Positions 1-11,125 of a stretch of 64,000 nt of DNA are shown piece by piece. The notes below the pieces were generated by a model that did not search any database, was not told the DNA's origin, and saw only the letters and a program-made list of their open reading frames with translations. Within the stretch, counting starts at the first letter, position 1. The number at the start of each line of letters is the position of its first letter. Made by a program: the position numbers and the translations under genes. The DNA is from Calliopum simillimum (lineage: Eukaryota; Arthropoda; Insecta; Diptera; Lauxaniidae), in assembly GCA_951812925.1 (NCBI GenBank), contig OX638370.1:35901948-35965947 (forward strand), given 5' to 3'.

Positions 1-257
1 GCTTCAGAGCAAGTTTAAATACTTTTAAGTTAAAAAACTAGATAGTTGCGTAAGACATTTTTCAAATATGACTATTAAACTAAATCTTTGCGTGACTAGA
101 AGCTTGTAACGTTGCACAATGGACACTTTTTTTTATCCTCAAGTTTTGTTCAATTCGGATCTAATTTGACTAACCTACCCTTGAAACACAATAGTTAAAA
201 CTAAACATGAAACATATGATTCATATTTCTGAATATTTGTACTAAATGTTTCCATCG

Positions 258-1814
258 CACACAGGTGCCAATCGAAGTAAAAGCTGGCCAAAAATCGTGA
301 AATCGACTTGCGATTTCGATTATTTTTTCAGCCAAGTTTTGTAAAGAGAACACTAGCGCATGATTTGGCGTTTGAAATATTACGTAATATCAAGTTGGCT
401 CTCTTGTACCTTAACGCAAAGTCGTAGTTCCTAGCACAGATTATTTTTCTTCTTTGCAAGAGTAATATTGTATGCGTTGTTATTAGTTTCCAAAACAAAA
501 AAATGTTGAAAACGTCATTGGATAGCAAGGAGGACATCCGCGCGGTACGTAAATAATGATAATTGATACTAAATTAGAAAACATTAGTGCTTTTTTGAAT
601 ACATGATATAAGGTTAGCTGCGAGGGATACAAATTGGAGAGTCATAGAGCTACAAAAAAAGCTCCACCAGGTTCCACTCTGGCGACAACGGGGTCTTTTT
701 GTCAAATGATTTTTCTATAATTGGTGAAAAAATTGGGTGCTACTTTTTGCTACTTTGCTTCCTTTGCTTGCTCAGAGTGAGAGATTCTGACAGTCCGGAT
801 GCTCTTAATGAAATTGCAGCCGTAGTTTGAAATATACCTTCTTGAAATTTCGTCATATGAAAGAATTTGCCTTTTTCTTTTCAAAAAATATATTTTGGAA
901 GGTAAAAAAGGTGAACCTGGATACGCTTTTTGTAGTTGAGTACTAAAATAGTAGTAAATTTAGTACTTTTTACCAAATACAAAAAATTTGAGCTTGAGCT
1001 TATAGCTTAATTCAATACCTTTCCAGGAATGGTCTGAACGTGAAAAACGGTTAAGAAATGTCTAAGTTATTGACAATTATTTGAGGAGAGTTTGTCACAA
1101 TTTACAGATTTTGTCACACTTTGCACCCTTCCACAAGCCACGAAAAAAATCGCAAAATTTTTTTTTTGCACTTTCTTGAAGACTAGGCATGAAACAAAAC
1201 CATGTACCAAATTTCAGCCAAATCGGAAAAGGTGTAGCAGATCTTGTTACGCTAGGCATGGAATGGCTGTATTGCATTTTGAATTTTTTATATAAATGGG
1301 AGGTGCCACGCCCTCTCAGTGAAATTTGGACGGCTTACCTCAAAAAACGCTTTTAGTATAGAATGTTAAAACTTGCTTATATGGGAGGTGCCACGCCCTC
1401 CTGTCCGAAATTGCCTACTTTTTGCTCAAAGCTTACATTTAATATTTTTAGTATCTAAGTGAAATTTAGACGGCTTATCCTAAAAAACGCTTTTAGATTA
1501 GTATTTTGAAACTTTGTCTTATATGGGAGGTGCCACGCCTCCTTTCCCGATTTCACCCATTTTTTATTGAGAGCTTGCTTTTATCATCTTTAGTGTTTCA
1601 GTGAAATTCGGTTGGACTATCTCAAAAAACGCTTTCAGTATAGCATTTTTAAACTTTTGCTTATAAAGGAGGTGCCACGCCCCCTTGTCCGAACTCAACT
1701 TATTTTTGTTCAAAAGTTGCACTCACTATCCCTAGTGCCTAAAAACTGATTTTCAAAAGTTTACATGGAGAATTACATTTTTGGCCAGCTTTTACTTCGA
1801 TTGGCACCTGTGTG
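258..1814. mobile_element. Non-autonomous DNA transposon, 5-bp TSD (Transib-like ends)
   Basis: The two ends are perfect inverted repeats of 38 bp (258-295 and 1777-1814), beginning CACACAGGTGCCAATCGAAG. They are flanked by the direct duplication CATCG at 253-257 and 1815-1819. No transposase can be read inside; ORFs at 1092-1295 on both strands do not resemble a known protein. A 5-bp duplication with ends starting CAC is typical of Transib elements, but the family call is inference from termini alone. The right third is a tandem array of ~142-bp units. The boundaries are very secure; the superfamily is not. Confidence 0.85.
1292..1735 (+). repeat. ~142-bp tandem repeat, GGAGGTGCCACGCC units
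   Basis: The phrase 'GGGAGGTGCCACGCC' recurs near 1299, 1384, 1526 and 1668. The last three are 142 bp apart; the first unit is internally shortened. Each unit continues through a 'GTGAAATTnGGnCGG' stretch and 'CTCAAAAAACGCTTTTAGTATAG'-like text. The same unit occurs in opposite orientation at 5.6-5.9 kb and in the same orientation at 45.3-45.6 kb. Confidence 0.85.
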
Positions 1815-1819
1815 CATCG

Positions 1820-3299
1820 TGCAGAATTGATTATTGACTAGGACTAATATCTTCAACACAAAACATTGCGTAAGTATGCCTTTACCGTGGAAAAAAAATC
1901 CATATTATATTTATGTGTTAAACATACACACATTGAGCGAAAAAAACTTAAAATTTTATTTTGAAGTCTTTAAGCTTATTTATTTACCGTGCCATGCCTT
2001 TACCGTGGATATTTTAAAATATATTAAAATTTACCATGGAAAATGAAAACATAATTTCCAGATGATTCATAATTTTTGATACGTCTTTTATGACAACTTC
2101 AATCTATTTCAATTGTTTGTAGCCTCGGAAGAACTTTTTTTTTGCATTTTTTTTTCTTCAGAAATCACTCTTATAAGTGTATCTTCAGGGTCCTTAAAAT
2201 CATTTACACAAGGTGGAGCAAAAGTGATGTCATAATGTGAATTGGCTGTCAGTTTGTTATAAATGAACAAAATTAACTATGTTTTTGCGAAAAGCTTACT
2301 TAAAGGTGTAAAATTAATGATATTATGTTGAAAAAATGATATCAATCGAATGATCACCTCACATTTACAATATAATATTGCTTTATAAATTCTTCAAAAC
2401 TAAAAACTACTACAAAATTATTGTACCTACTGTGTAATTTAAACTGAGTAATGTAGCTGAAACATTAGAAATTCCTTTGTATATGAACAAGTTATACAAA
2501 CTTTTAATGATCCCACTATGTTGAACATTTTATTTTGAAGGATTGATCACTTCAGAAAAAAAAGCACATTTCCTTACGTAATATAATCATTAATTTTTTC
2601 AAAAGGCCTTTTTTGAACACATCACTTAAGTATTTAATATTTTCGCATTATTTTTATTGTTTTCCATCGATCCCGTTCATAAACCAAAACGTAACCGGCA
2701 CATTTTCACATACGTAATCACCATGATTACATTTACGATTTATGATTTATGTGTGCGCTGTGTCAATTTTTAGTTTCGAGCTTGTTGTTGGCGTTGATTG
2801 GTCACGTTAGTTGGCTAAACTTCTTTGGAGATTTTTAATGCAGTTTGGTATTCTTTTACGGTTATAGTTTCATACATTTTTTTATTAATTTTGGTTTTTG
2901 TCTGTGCAAAATTTTAAGCATTTACTGACCAGGAAGATATTAAGCAAACTGCACATATGCATTACTGCGAGATGATTTTCTTCACAGTCTAGACAGTTAA
3001 TGTGCACTATGCTGACACTTCATTGGCGAAGTTGTTAATATCTACACGTATATGTTATTCATACTAGATATTTATCTGAAAACTAAGACATGAGGTCAAG
3101 AATCTGTAATTGAACTTTAATTAATAAAATATGCATCATTATGGTAATGTTGATAATTGAGTAATGTTTTCTGTGGTTTCTTTGTTTATTTTTGACCTTT
3201 GAACATTTAAAATTTTTCGAAATTTTTAATATAGGATGTATTGCATAAGATTATGAACCTTCTGGGAAACGATAGAGGAGGCCTAGGCTAACACAGAAT
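1820..3299. other. AT-rich non-coding DNA
   Basis: No protein or RNA gene is recognisable. It contains a short dispersed repeat at 2208-2366 (annotated separately) and two copies of 'ATGCCTTTACCGTGGA' at about 1876 and 1994. The rest is unassigned. Confidence 0.6.
2208..2366. repeat. Short dispersed repeat, copy 1 (related to 6918-7072)
   Basis: It aligns by eye with 6918-7072: both begin 'AAGGTGG/GAGGTGGTGCAAAAGT', pass through 'TTATAATGTnAATT' and 'AAAGnTTAnnTnnAGGTGTA', and end 'AATGAnCACCTC'. The ends are weakly inverted (AGGTGG and CCACCT). A MITE-like origin is likely, but no target duplication is clear. Confidence 0.6.
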
Positions 3300-3307
3300 T
3301 CCACTTG

Positions 3308-3469
3308 AAGTGGCGGATCCAGGGAGGGCGATGGGGCCGATCCGCCCCCTCTCAAACCAAGTGAATAAATTTTTTAAAAATTATATGTAAAGATTTTAAA
3401 ATCATTCTGTTATTATCTAGAAATGTAATCAATAGGCCTCACCTCTTGACAGTGGTGGGTCCGCCACTG
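3308..3469. mobile_element. hAT-type MITE, 162 bp
   Basis: Imperfect inverted termini: the left begins AAGTGGCGGATCCAGGG and the right ends GGTCCGCCACTG. They are flanked by an exact 8-bp duplication TCCACTTG (3300-3307 and 3470-3477). Eight-bp duplications and a 'CAGTGGCGGATCC'-like end are characteristic of hAT MITEs. There is no coding capacity. The left terminal base differs from the right (A versus C), so the copy has drifted. Confidence 0.88.
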
Positions 3470-3701
3470 TCCACTTGGGGGTCTTAAATGTATTCTTGAG
3501 TCACCTTAGCGTTTTATAAAAAACGCTTTTAGGGAAAACTTTTAGTTGATTGTATGTGCTTTCTAAGAGTGCATGTAATTTATAGAGTTTATTAAGATTT
3601 TGTAAAGTTGTGGACCCTTAAAGTTGATATTTAAAATCTTTTAACTTTGGCGGCAATTTTAGTATGAAAAAGGTTCTATTAACATTGTATTTTCCTTTAA
3701 C

Positions 3702-5095
3702 TCCTAGGAGGAGCATAGGGCCAATATGAAACGTCTCCATTTGTTACGATGACTTTGATCTCTTGCCATGACTTTCCCGATTCTTGGATTTCCTTTTCCA
3801 GCGATATTTTCCAATTAGTTTTGGGTCTACCACGTCCTCTACTGCCTTGTGGATTCCACTCAAGAGCCTGGTGACAAAACTTGCTGTGTGGTTTCCGGAG
3901 AGTATGACCAATCCATTTTCACTTGTGCAGCTTGACTATAGTCGTCTGATTGCATTTTTGATGTAGCTCGGCATTTGATATAGTGCGAGGCCACCAAACC
4001 TTTAGTTTATGACTTAAGCATTTGTTGACGAATACTTGCAGCTTGTTCATTAATTATTCTGCAACAAGCCACGTTCCGCACCCATATAAGAAAACCGATT
4101 TCACATTCGAATCAAAAATGCGCAAGACCATATTTTGTTCAGTTGAGCAAACGCTCCCTTCGCTTTTGCTATTCTTGAGTTGATATCCTTTTTTGCTTCA
4201 CCATCCATGAAGATAATGATGCCTAGATATGTGAAGCTGTCGACGTTTTCGATATCATCACTGCCAGCTTTAAACGTGATGTCATACCTGTTTGCGTTCA
4301 GCTTCATGTTTTTAGTCTTGAATGCGTTGATTTTTAGGCCGGCTTTTTGAGATTCCAAGACAAGGTCTTCAATCTTGTTTTGCATATCTGAGTGTATAGA
4401 CGGCAAATGTCATCAGCGTAGTCGAGATCTTCTAGATGTTTGGTAAGGTTCCATTGGATACCCCTTTTGGCCTTATTAAGAGCTTTATCTAGGATATCGT
4501 CAAGAATGATAAGGAAGAGAGATAGTGATAGTAAACAGTCCTGCCGGATGCCTGAAGTAGTGGTGAATGTCATATTGCGCGCGTACTACATTTATGGCCT
4601 TTGCGGCAATACCTCTTTGTTGCAGTGAAACCCAGATGGTTTCTCGGGAGACACTGTCGAAGGCAGTGCTGTAGTCTACGAAGACAAGTTTAAGTGCAGC
4701 TCGCCACTCGCATGATTGTTCGACAATTATTCTGAGGGAGTTCATTTGATCCACGCATGATCGGTTTGCCCAGAATCCTGCTTGTTGTCTTCGGATGGCC
4801 AAATCAAAATTTTCGCTTACCCTGTTTAGAAGCACTTTTGTCAGTACTTTTGATGATACTGAGAGCAAAGTTATTCCTCTATAATTTTGGCACTCGCTTA
4901 GATCACATTATTTTGACTAGCATGCCATGCAGCCAATCTTCTGGCAAACGCTCTTTGCTCCAGATTGTGGAAATCAGAGGATAAAGTATCTTAGCTGATG
5001 TAATGGGGCATGCTTTTAGCAGTTCAGCTGTTATTTAATGTATACCGGCGGCCTTGTTGTTCTTCATACCCAAATTTGCTTCAAAGATAAAGACT
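3702..5095 (-). pseudogene. Non-LTR retrotransposon reverse transcriptase, 5'-truncated and frameshifted
   Basis: Read on the minus strand in several frames: an RT N-terminal block (KAAGI.., ITAELLK, about 5090-4990), 'NYRGITLLSV' (about 4880), the 'QAGF..RSCVDQMNSLRIIVEQ' block followed by 'VFVDYSTAFDSV' (4640-4800), a degraded 'GIRQDCLLS' (near 4540), the catalytic box 'LDYADD' at 4409-4423, 'GLKINAFKTK' (about 4330) and 'FTYLGIII' (about 4210). The 3' end falls at a 'CTCCTAGGAGTTAAAGG' sequence (3702-3722), which also ends the fragment at 30.9 kb. The endonuclease domain is missing. At least two frameshifts (near 4390 and 4540) and scattered stops make it dead. The exact clade (I/Nimb-like or RTE-like) cannot be settled by eye. 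Confidence 0.9.
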
Positions 5096-5194
5096 TTATT
5101 CTGGCAAAAATTTATTTACTACCATACCCGTTTTTATTTTTTTTTTGGAATTCTCTTTAAATTTTCTTTAATTCGGTAGTATGTCGTACCATTT

Positions 5195-6105
5195 TTATAC
5201 CATACACCCAGGGTATATTCACTTTGTCCTTCCGTTTGTAACGCAGAGAAGGAGGCGTGGCAGGTATGGAAAAGTATATATATTCTTGATCAGCGTCACT
5301 TCCTGAGTCGATATAGCCATGTCCGTCTGTCTGGCTGGGTGGCTGGTTGGCTGGGTAACGGCTGTGTGTGGAAATACATTTTTTGGGAAAACTGAGCAAG
5401 ATAATTTAATGAAATTTTGTACACTGCCTTCGTCGTCAAAGTTAGCTTGGGGGATTGAAAATGAGCGAAATCGGTCAACGGACACGCCTACCGCCCATAC
5501 AAAAAATATACTCAAAATGTGATAATAAGAGCATTATTCGCAATAACAGAAGCAAAATACACATAAGTACTAGAGATAGTAAGTACAAGTTCTGAGCAAA
5601 AACTAGGCAAATTCGGACTAGAGGGCGTGGCACCTCCTATATAAACAAAAGTTTCAAAATGTTATACTGAAAGCGTTTTTTGAGATAATCCGACTTAATT
5701 TCACTCAAATACTAAGAGCATTATTTGCAAACTCTGAGCAGAAAGTAGGACTAGGACTAGAGGGCGTGGCACCTCCCATATGAGCGAATGTTTGAAAATG
5801 CTATACTGAAAAATTTTTTTAAGAAACATCCGAACTTTACTCTAACACTCAGAACAATAAATACAAGCTCTACGCAAAATCTAGGTAAGCTCGGAGAGGG
5901 CGTGGCACTCCCCATATAAGCAATTTGTTCTTATACTCTCCTAGAGGTTACGGAAGAATTCAACAATTTATTTTATTAAAAACTTGTATGTACAAGAATA
6001 CGTATATTGGATAGTATTTATCAACTAAATGTTTAATAATATCCGAGTACTTGAAATGCAGTGTAGGGTATTTAGTTTTTGGCTAGGCCAAAGATACCAG
6101 CCTTA
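5195..6105 (-). mobile_element. Dipteran repeat element, copy A (module plus 142-bp units)
   Basis: On the minus strand this runs from 'CTTTGGCCTAGCC..AAATACCCTACACTGCA' (about 6105-6055), through 142-bp 'GGAGGTGCCACGCC' units (5935-5607), to a module with 'GGCGGTAGGCGTGTCCGTTG', 'GACGGACATGGCTATATCGA' and 'TGATCAAGAATATATATAC', ending 'GGGTGTATGG'. Copy B at 45215-45990 has the same order, proving one element. Ends look like TACCCTAC...GTAGGGTA. Similar modules are widespread in fly genomes. A 98-aa minus-strand ORF over the module matches a 93-aa ORF in copy B, but this reflects DNA-level conservation and not a gene. Confidence 0.8.
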
Positions 6106-6917
6106 CTAGTTTTTATTTGTGGTCAGAAAAAAATACTTTTCTAGAACAATTCGTCTGAAGGCTCCGATAGATAAAGGGCAGCGCGCGCATTATATGCAGC
6201 GGAACGCATGATTTGTTCCATAAAAGTATTTATTTCTGACCTCAAATAAAAAAATGACAAATCCCTTACTAAGTAAGTAAAAGGAAATTAAACGAGGACT
6301 CCAAAAAATGTATAAAATGGTATGGTTTTAGGACTTTTTTAAGACTAAAATGGCCGCTAAAGTCAAAAAATAGAAAAAAAAAAATTGAAAATTTCAAAGG
6401 CTCAGTGTTGAGTATTCACTGTAATTTAATGTACTCAAACTATATTACTGTGTATGTAAACTAAGCAAACTTGGAGAAATATTGAGATGTCAATCTTGAA
6501 TTATTAATAAAAATTGATTCTGTTCTAAGTACTCAACATGAAAACAGCATACTCAGAATTTTGCGAAATCCTTTCAAACTCTATAAACCAAGCACACTCT
6601 ATGATAGCTCAAACATTTAGCTAAAAATTTCTTAGAAAATTGATTTTATTTTAATTGAACTTTTAGTCATCAATTTTCTATACATAAATGTCATTAAGTT
6701 ACACACTTAAAAATTCTTAAAAAAATTTCTTATTAAAAAGATTTCTCCAAAGCCCAAAAATTTTTTTTTGCAAAACAGATCAGGAAATCCGTTTTAACCC
6801 CACAACTACTCCTCTTGGCTATATTTTTCCCCTCAGAAGTAAGTTTTTGTTAGTCTAGGCCTCCTCTATTACCTTCCAGTAGGTTTGTCACCTTATCGAT
6901 AATATTCTGTAAGTATG
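6106..6917. other. AT-rich non-coding DNA with a MITE fragment
   Basis: No genes seen. At 6639-6722 lies a fragment related to the ends of the insertion at 29.9-30.4 kb: 'AATTGAACTTTTAGTCAT' followed by the inverted copy of 'AAGAATTTTTAAGTGTGTAA'. The rest is unassigned. Confidence 0.6.
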
Positions 6918-7072
6918 AGGTGGTGCAAAAGTTAGGTTATAATGTAAATTCTTTACCATTTTGCTAGAAAAAAGAAAAAAACTGGCCTCTGTTTTCACGG
7001 AAAGTTTATCTGTAGGTGTAGAATTGATAGCATTAAGTTAAAAAAAGGAAACCAGTCAAATGACCACCTCCT
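6918..7072. repeat. Short dispersed repeat, copy 2
   Basis: Homologous to 2208-2366 (same start, centre and 'GACCACCTCC' end). This copy has clearer inverted ends (GAGGTGGT at the left, ACCACCTC at the right), supporting a MITE origin. Confidence 0.6.
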
Positions 7073-7885
7073 GAAATATATTCTTCAACAAGTTACAGAG
7101 ACAAAGAATGTTCAAATTGAATATGACCAAAAAAGGGTATTCTTGTTGTTTTATTGAAACACAGTTACTTAACCCCGGTACTTACGTTTCAATTAAAAAA
7201 ACAAACAAAAATTAATTCCAGCTGCCAACCTTAATTTGCAAACATCAGCAGAGCTGTTCATGAATTAAATTGCACAATTAATTAGATGTCAAATTTGATC
7301 AATGCAAAGAGGCTGTGTAATTAATATGCATTTCTGATGGTCAGATTTTACAGCTAAAATGACAATCAAAATGTCAAGTTCAAAAGCACAGCACGATTCT
7401 TCCTTACATACGTGTAAATAAATAAATACATAACAATTTCAATAATTAAAAAAAAGCAAAATACTCTTTAATGAACATTAATAATTGTCAACAGCGTCCG
7501 TGCCCGCCCGCGCTTTGCCAGCTTTATCAGATCACGCGTGGTGGTGTTTGCTACTGATGACGCCTGATTGACTGCCAATCAATCATTAAAACATTAGTTT
7601 ATGACAATTAATCACAATTGATTTCATGTTGAAATTAAATCCATTATTTTGTGGTTTTTTGTTATATCACAAAATAGGTTTTTAATGTTTTACAATGTGG
7701 TAAAGGTGCTTCTTTACGCTGTAGAAGTTTTGCAAATGCAAAAAGGTACATTGACTCCTACTTTATCAATCAATTTGGACGTGTAAGACATTTGATCATA
7801 TACCTGACCATAAGTAAAAACTTGCAAGTGCTTTTGAGTAGTTTTGGGGAAAATTATGTATTTAATAGCGAGCTGCTCGAGACAT
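7073..7885. other. Non-coding DNA, unassigned
   Basis: AT-rich sequence with a short GC-rich patch at about 7495-7560. No gene or repeat recognised. Confidence 0.5.
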
Positions 7886-8405
7886 CTCGAAATAAAGTGT
7901 AAGTTTTTTTTACTGGCACATTTTACACTGAACTGAAGTATTTGATCCAAAAAATTCAAGATTCAAATATTCACTCTACACTGATTTCATTTCGACACTA
8001 AAGTACACTGTCTTGTTTTATCAATGTCAAAATGAAACCGGATTCTAGCAGATACGAGTAGTTTAGGGTCAATGTAAAAAGTGCTAGTAGATATACTACA
8101 TACAGTATATTTGGTGATATGGTAATATTTGCAAGTAGAGACGTATTGGTAATCTAGAATAGAAGCATCTTTCAAATATTTTCGAGAGATAGAGAGAGCG
8201 TAGACAAAAAAGAGGAACAAGAAGAGTACGAAAACTACTTTTGCTACTTAAGTAGCATTTTGTAGAGTTTACTGTTTTTTCTGCTTTCATATCCAAGTAC
8301 TCTCAAGACATTTACACGCGACACTGAAGTATTTTATTAATAAAGAGAGTGTACAAGACATAACGTATCTTGAAGTGAAATGTCTTAAAACTCCAACAAC
8401 AATTT
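7886..8405 (-). repeat. Dispersed ~0.5-0.6 kb repeat, copy 1
   Basis: The reverse complement aligns along its length with 41930-42520: shared blocks include 'TTCAAGATACnTTATGTCTTGTAC', 'AATACTTCAGT', 'CTACAAAATGCTACTT', 'ACGCTCTCTCT', 'TTGCAAnTATTACCATATCA' and 'TGATAAAACAAGnCAGTGTAC'. The 'CACTGAACTGAAGTATTTG' motif recurs near the ends. No coding capacity and no family assignment. Confidence 0.75.
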
Positions 8406-8539
8406 AAAGGAATTGGATAAAGTACAAAGATTGGCTCTTTTAAGAATGGACTACTCCAATATGAAAGGTTACACATTCTTTGCAAAAAGCATAAAAACGC
8501 AATTTCTCACGCTTGAACAATGAAAGAGCAAAAAAGTCC

Positions 8540-8720
8540 TTAATGATTCCACTTGAGAAGGATGGTTCTAAAATGGATATCCGAATAGAGTGCAAAACTT
8601 TCTGGAGCGCAATTACTCTGTCAGAGTCTGTAAGACTATCAGATAAGTGTTTGGTATTTCAAGCGGAAATATTTGCTATAAGAGAAGCGAAAAGGTTGAT
8701 GGCGATAAGGTAAAGGGTAA
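8540..8720 (+). pseudogene. LINE RNase H fragment, N-terminal half
   Basis: A 66-aa ORF (8513-8713) contains 'SVRLSDKCLVFQAEIFAIREA'-type sequence. This matches the RNase H region of insect LINEs, whose usual text is 'RLPD..SVFQAE..AI.EA'. The expected next block (I.SDSQAAIKVL) is missing here but is found at 13132-13265 in the same orientation. The LINE was therefore split by the DNA between. Confidence 0.75.
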
Positions 8721-8822
8721 TCCAATACAAGGTTCCTTTTCCAACTGGGTTGTTTTGACAGCTGTTATGTGTGAAATGGCTTGTTCATATGACGTTTGTT
8801 TTCAGTATACAATGCGACTCAA

Positions 8823-9503
8823 TCATGAATAAACTTACTCCTGAACAACGTTTATTAATTGTGGAAACTTACTACCAAAATCAGAGATCAGTTAGAGAAT
8901 TATTTTATCGAAAAATTGTGTTTAGCGACGAAGCTCATTTCTGGTTGAACGGCTACATTAACAAGCAAAATTGCCGTATTTGGGCCGATGAACAACCAGA
9001 AACAATCCAATGTATCCCGATAAATGTACTGTTTGGTGCGGTTTATGGGCAGGAGGCATAATCATTTCTTCAAAAATGTGCATGGAGCCCGCGTTATGGT
9101 TACTTGCGCTCGCTACAGAGCAATCATCAATGAATTTTTGTTGCCAAAAATTCAAGATATTAGTGTAGCCGACCTGTGGTTTCAATAGGATGACGGAATA
9201 TGCCATACTGCTGGAGAAACAATTGCTTTATTGAGGGAAACCTTCGATGAAAACATTATCTCAAGTAATTAACAGGAGAATTGGACACCAAGATCATGTG
9301 ATTTGACGCCATTGGATTACTTTCTTTGGAGATATGTTAAATCACTTGTTTATATCGACAAACCCGAAACTATTGACGCTTTGGAAACCAACATAACTCG
9401 TCTTATTCAAGGAATACCGGCCGATATGGTCGATAGAGTTGTCGAAAATTTAACCCACAGAATGAACCATTTAAGAGCTAGTCGTGGGCAACATTTGAAT
9501 TAA
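8823..9503 (+). pseudogene. Tc1/mariner-superfamily transposase, internally deleted
   Basis: It starts 'MNKLTPEQRLLIVETYYQNQ' (8825), the helix-turn-helix start of mariner-type transposases. It then jumps near residue 29 to 'IVFSDEAHFWLNGY' (about 8920), the first catalytic Asp region, so roughly 100 residues are deleted. A frameshift follows near 9010. The second Asp block 'WFQ*DD' (about 9180-9195) has an in-frame stop, and the third block reads 'PRSCDLTPLDYFLW' (about 9290). The C-terminus 'RASRGQHLN' and stop lie at 9503. Spacing of the second and third Asp (about 36 residues) suggests a DD37D-like rather than DD34D mariner. No inverted termini identified. Confidence 0.9.
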
Positions 9504-9675
9504 TTTTCAAACATTGAGTTGTAGGAACCGAACTACCATTTCAATTAAAGATTTGCATCAATACATTGATTTTTATGCATTTTATTTAGAAAACGAAGTA
9601 GGAAGCTCTTATTGATATATCCATTTATGTACATTAGAGGTGTTTTAAGAATGTATGGAGATCCTTAGTAACAAC

Positions 9676-11125
9676 ATTTTGATACTTGACACCCCTCAAT
9701 TTTGTGAGGTTGAAAAAAAAAATGAGTTTGCAAATAAAATTTTGAGGGTGGAGTGAGGGTAAAGGTTGGCGCATCGAGGTCAAAGGTGAGAGAAAAAGAG
9801 GAAAAATGTACATACAGCCCTACAAATGCTTAGGGGTCACCTCTAGAGGGGTCAAATGTATGACCAACCTACATTATTTTTCCACCTTCAACAATTTTAC
9901 CAAGCGTACCTACCCCGTATCTCTAACACCTAAGGGGGTTCCCATACAAAATTCACATTTTTAGGAAATCGACCCCCACCACTCCCTGGGTGCCCCTAGA
10001 AGGATCAAATGTATCACCGGTCCCTAATATTTTTTCCTCCCCAATATTTTTTCCCGACATACTTACCCTCTATTTCTGACTCTTTAGGGGACTCCCATAC
10101 AAAATAGATGTCATAGATATGAAAAATATGGAAAGGAAATCGTCAAATAGGCCCATAACTGCCCAGAAGTCACTCCTAGAGGAGTCAAATATATGACCGA
10201 CCCCTATTATCCCCCCTTTGAAGTTTTTTCTCAGCATACCTACCCCCAATTTCCACTGCTTGAGGGGCAAAGTTACTGTTTTTATATAAAATGCCCCCAC
10301 TGCCCTAACTGGCCCACGGGTACACCTAGAAGGGTCAATTGTCTGATCGACCCCCTTTAATTATTTTTTTTTTTGACCTATATTTTGCCCCCACATACTT
10401 ACCCCCTATTTTCTACCCAGAAAGGGGATGCTATACATTTTTTTTTTTTAATAAATTTTCCTAGAAATAATGGCGGTCGGTCATACATGTGACCCTTCTA
10501 GGGGTACCCATGGTCCAGTTAGGGCAATGGGGGCAGTTTTTTAAAAAAAACGTAACTTTGTATGGGAGCCCCCTTAAGGATTGGAAATAGGGAGTAGGCA
10601 AGCTGTGTAACTTTGAAGGGGAGATAATGGGGGTCGGGCATATATTTTACTCCTCTAGGAGAGACTCCTGGGCAGTTATGGGCCTATTTTTCTTTCCATA
10701 TTTTTTATGTCTATGACGTCAGTTTTGTATGGGAGCCCCCTAAAGAACTAGAGATAGAGGGTAAGTACAGTGGGAAAAAATGTTGGAAAGAAAAAAATAT
10801 TAGGGGCCGGTCATACATTTTACCCTTCTAGGGGCACCCTGAAAGTGGTGTCAATTTTGTATGGAAGCCCCCTTAGGGGTTAGAGATAAGAGGAAGGTAT
10901 GCTTGGACTAAATTTTGGGGGAGAAAAAATAATGTGGGTCGGTCATACATTTGAACCCTCTAGAGGTGGCCCCTCTTGTCGGGCTGTAAGTAAATTGTTT
11001 CTCCTTTTCTTTCATCTTTGACCTCGATGCGCCAACCCTTACCCTCATCCCACTCCCAACATTTTTTTTGCAAACTCATTTTTTTTTCCAACTTCACAAA
11101 ATTTATTGGTGTCAAGTATCAAAAT
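9676..11125. mobile_element. 1.45-kb foldback (hairpin) element
   Basis: The ends ATTTTGATACTTGACACC and its complement bound two arms of about 700 bp that pair across a centre near 10410-10440. Examples are 'GGTTGGCGCATCGAGGTCAA' at about 9764 and its complement at about 11018. Each arm contains 3-4 diverged units of ~160-180 bp with 'TCAAATGTATGACCGACCCC' and 'GGGGGCTCCCATACAAA'. No target duplication is visible. A transcript would form a very long hairpin. Confidence 0.85.

Noticed and set aside
4440..4984. Plus-strand ORFs over the LINE remnant
   Set aside because: They are antisense shadows of the reverse transcriptase pseudogene.
5219..5515. 98-codon ORF similar to another at 45685-45966, suggesting a conserved protein
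   Set aside because: The similarity spans non-coding flanks and all frames and coincides with a widespread dipteran repeat, so DNA-level repeat homology explains it.
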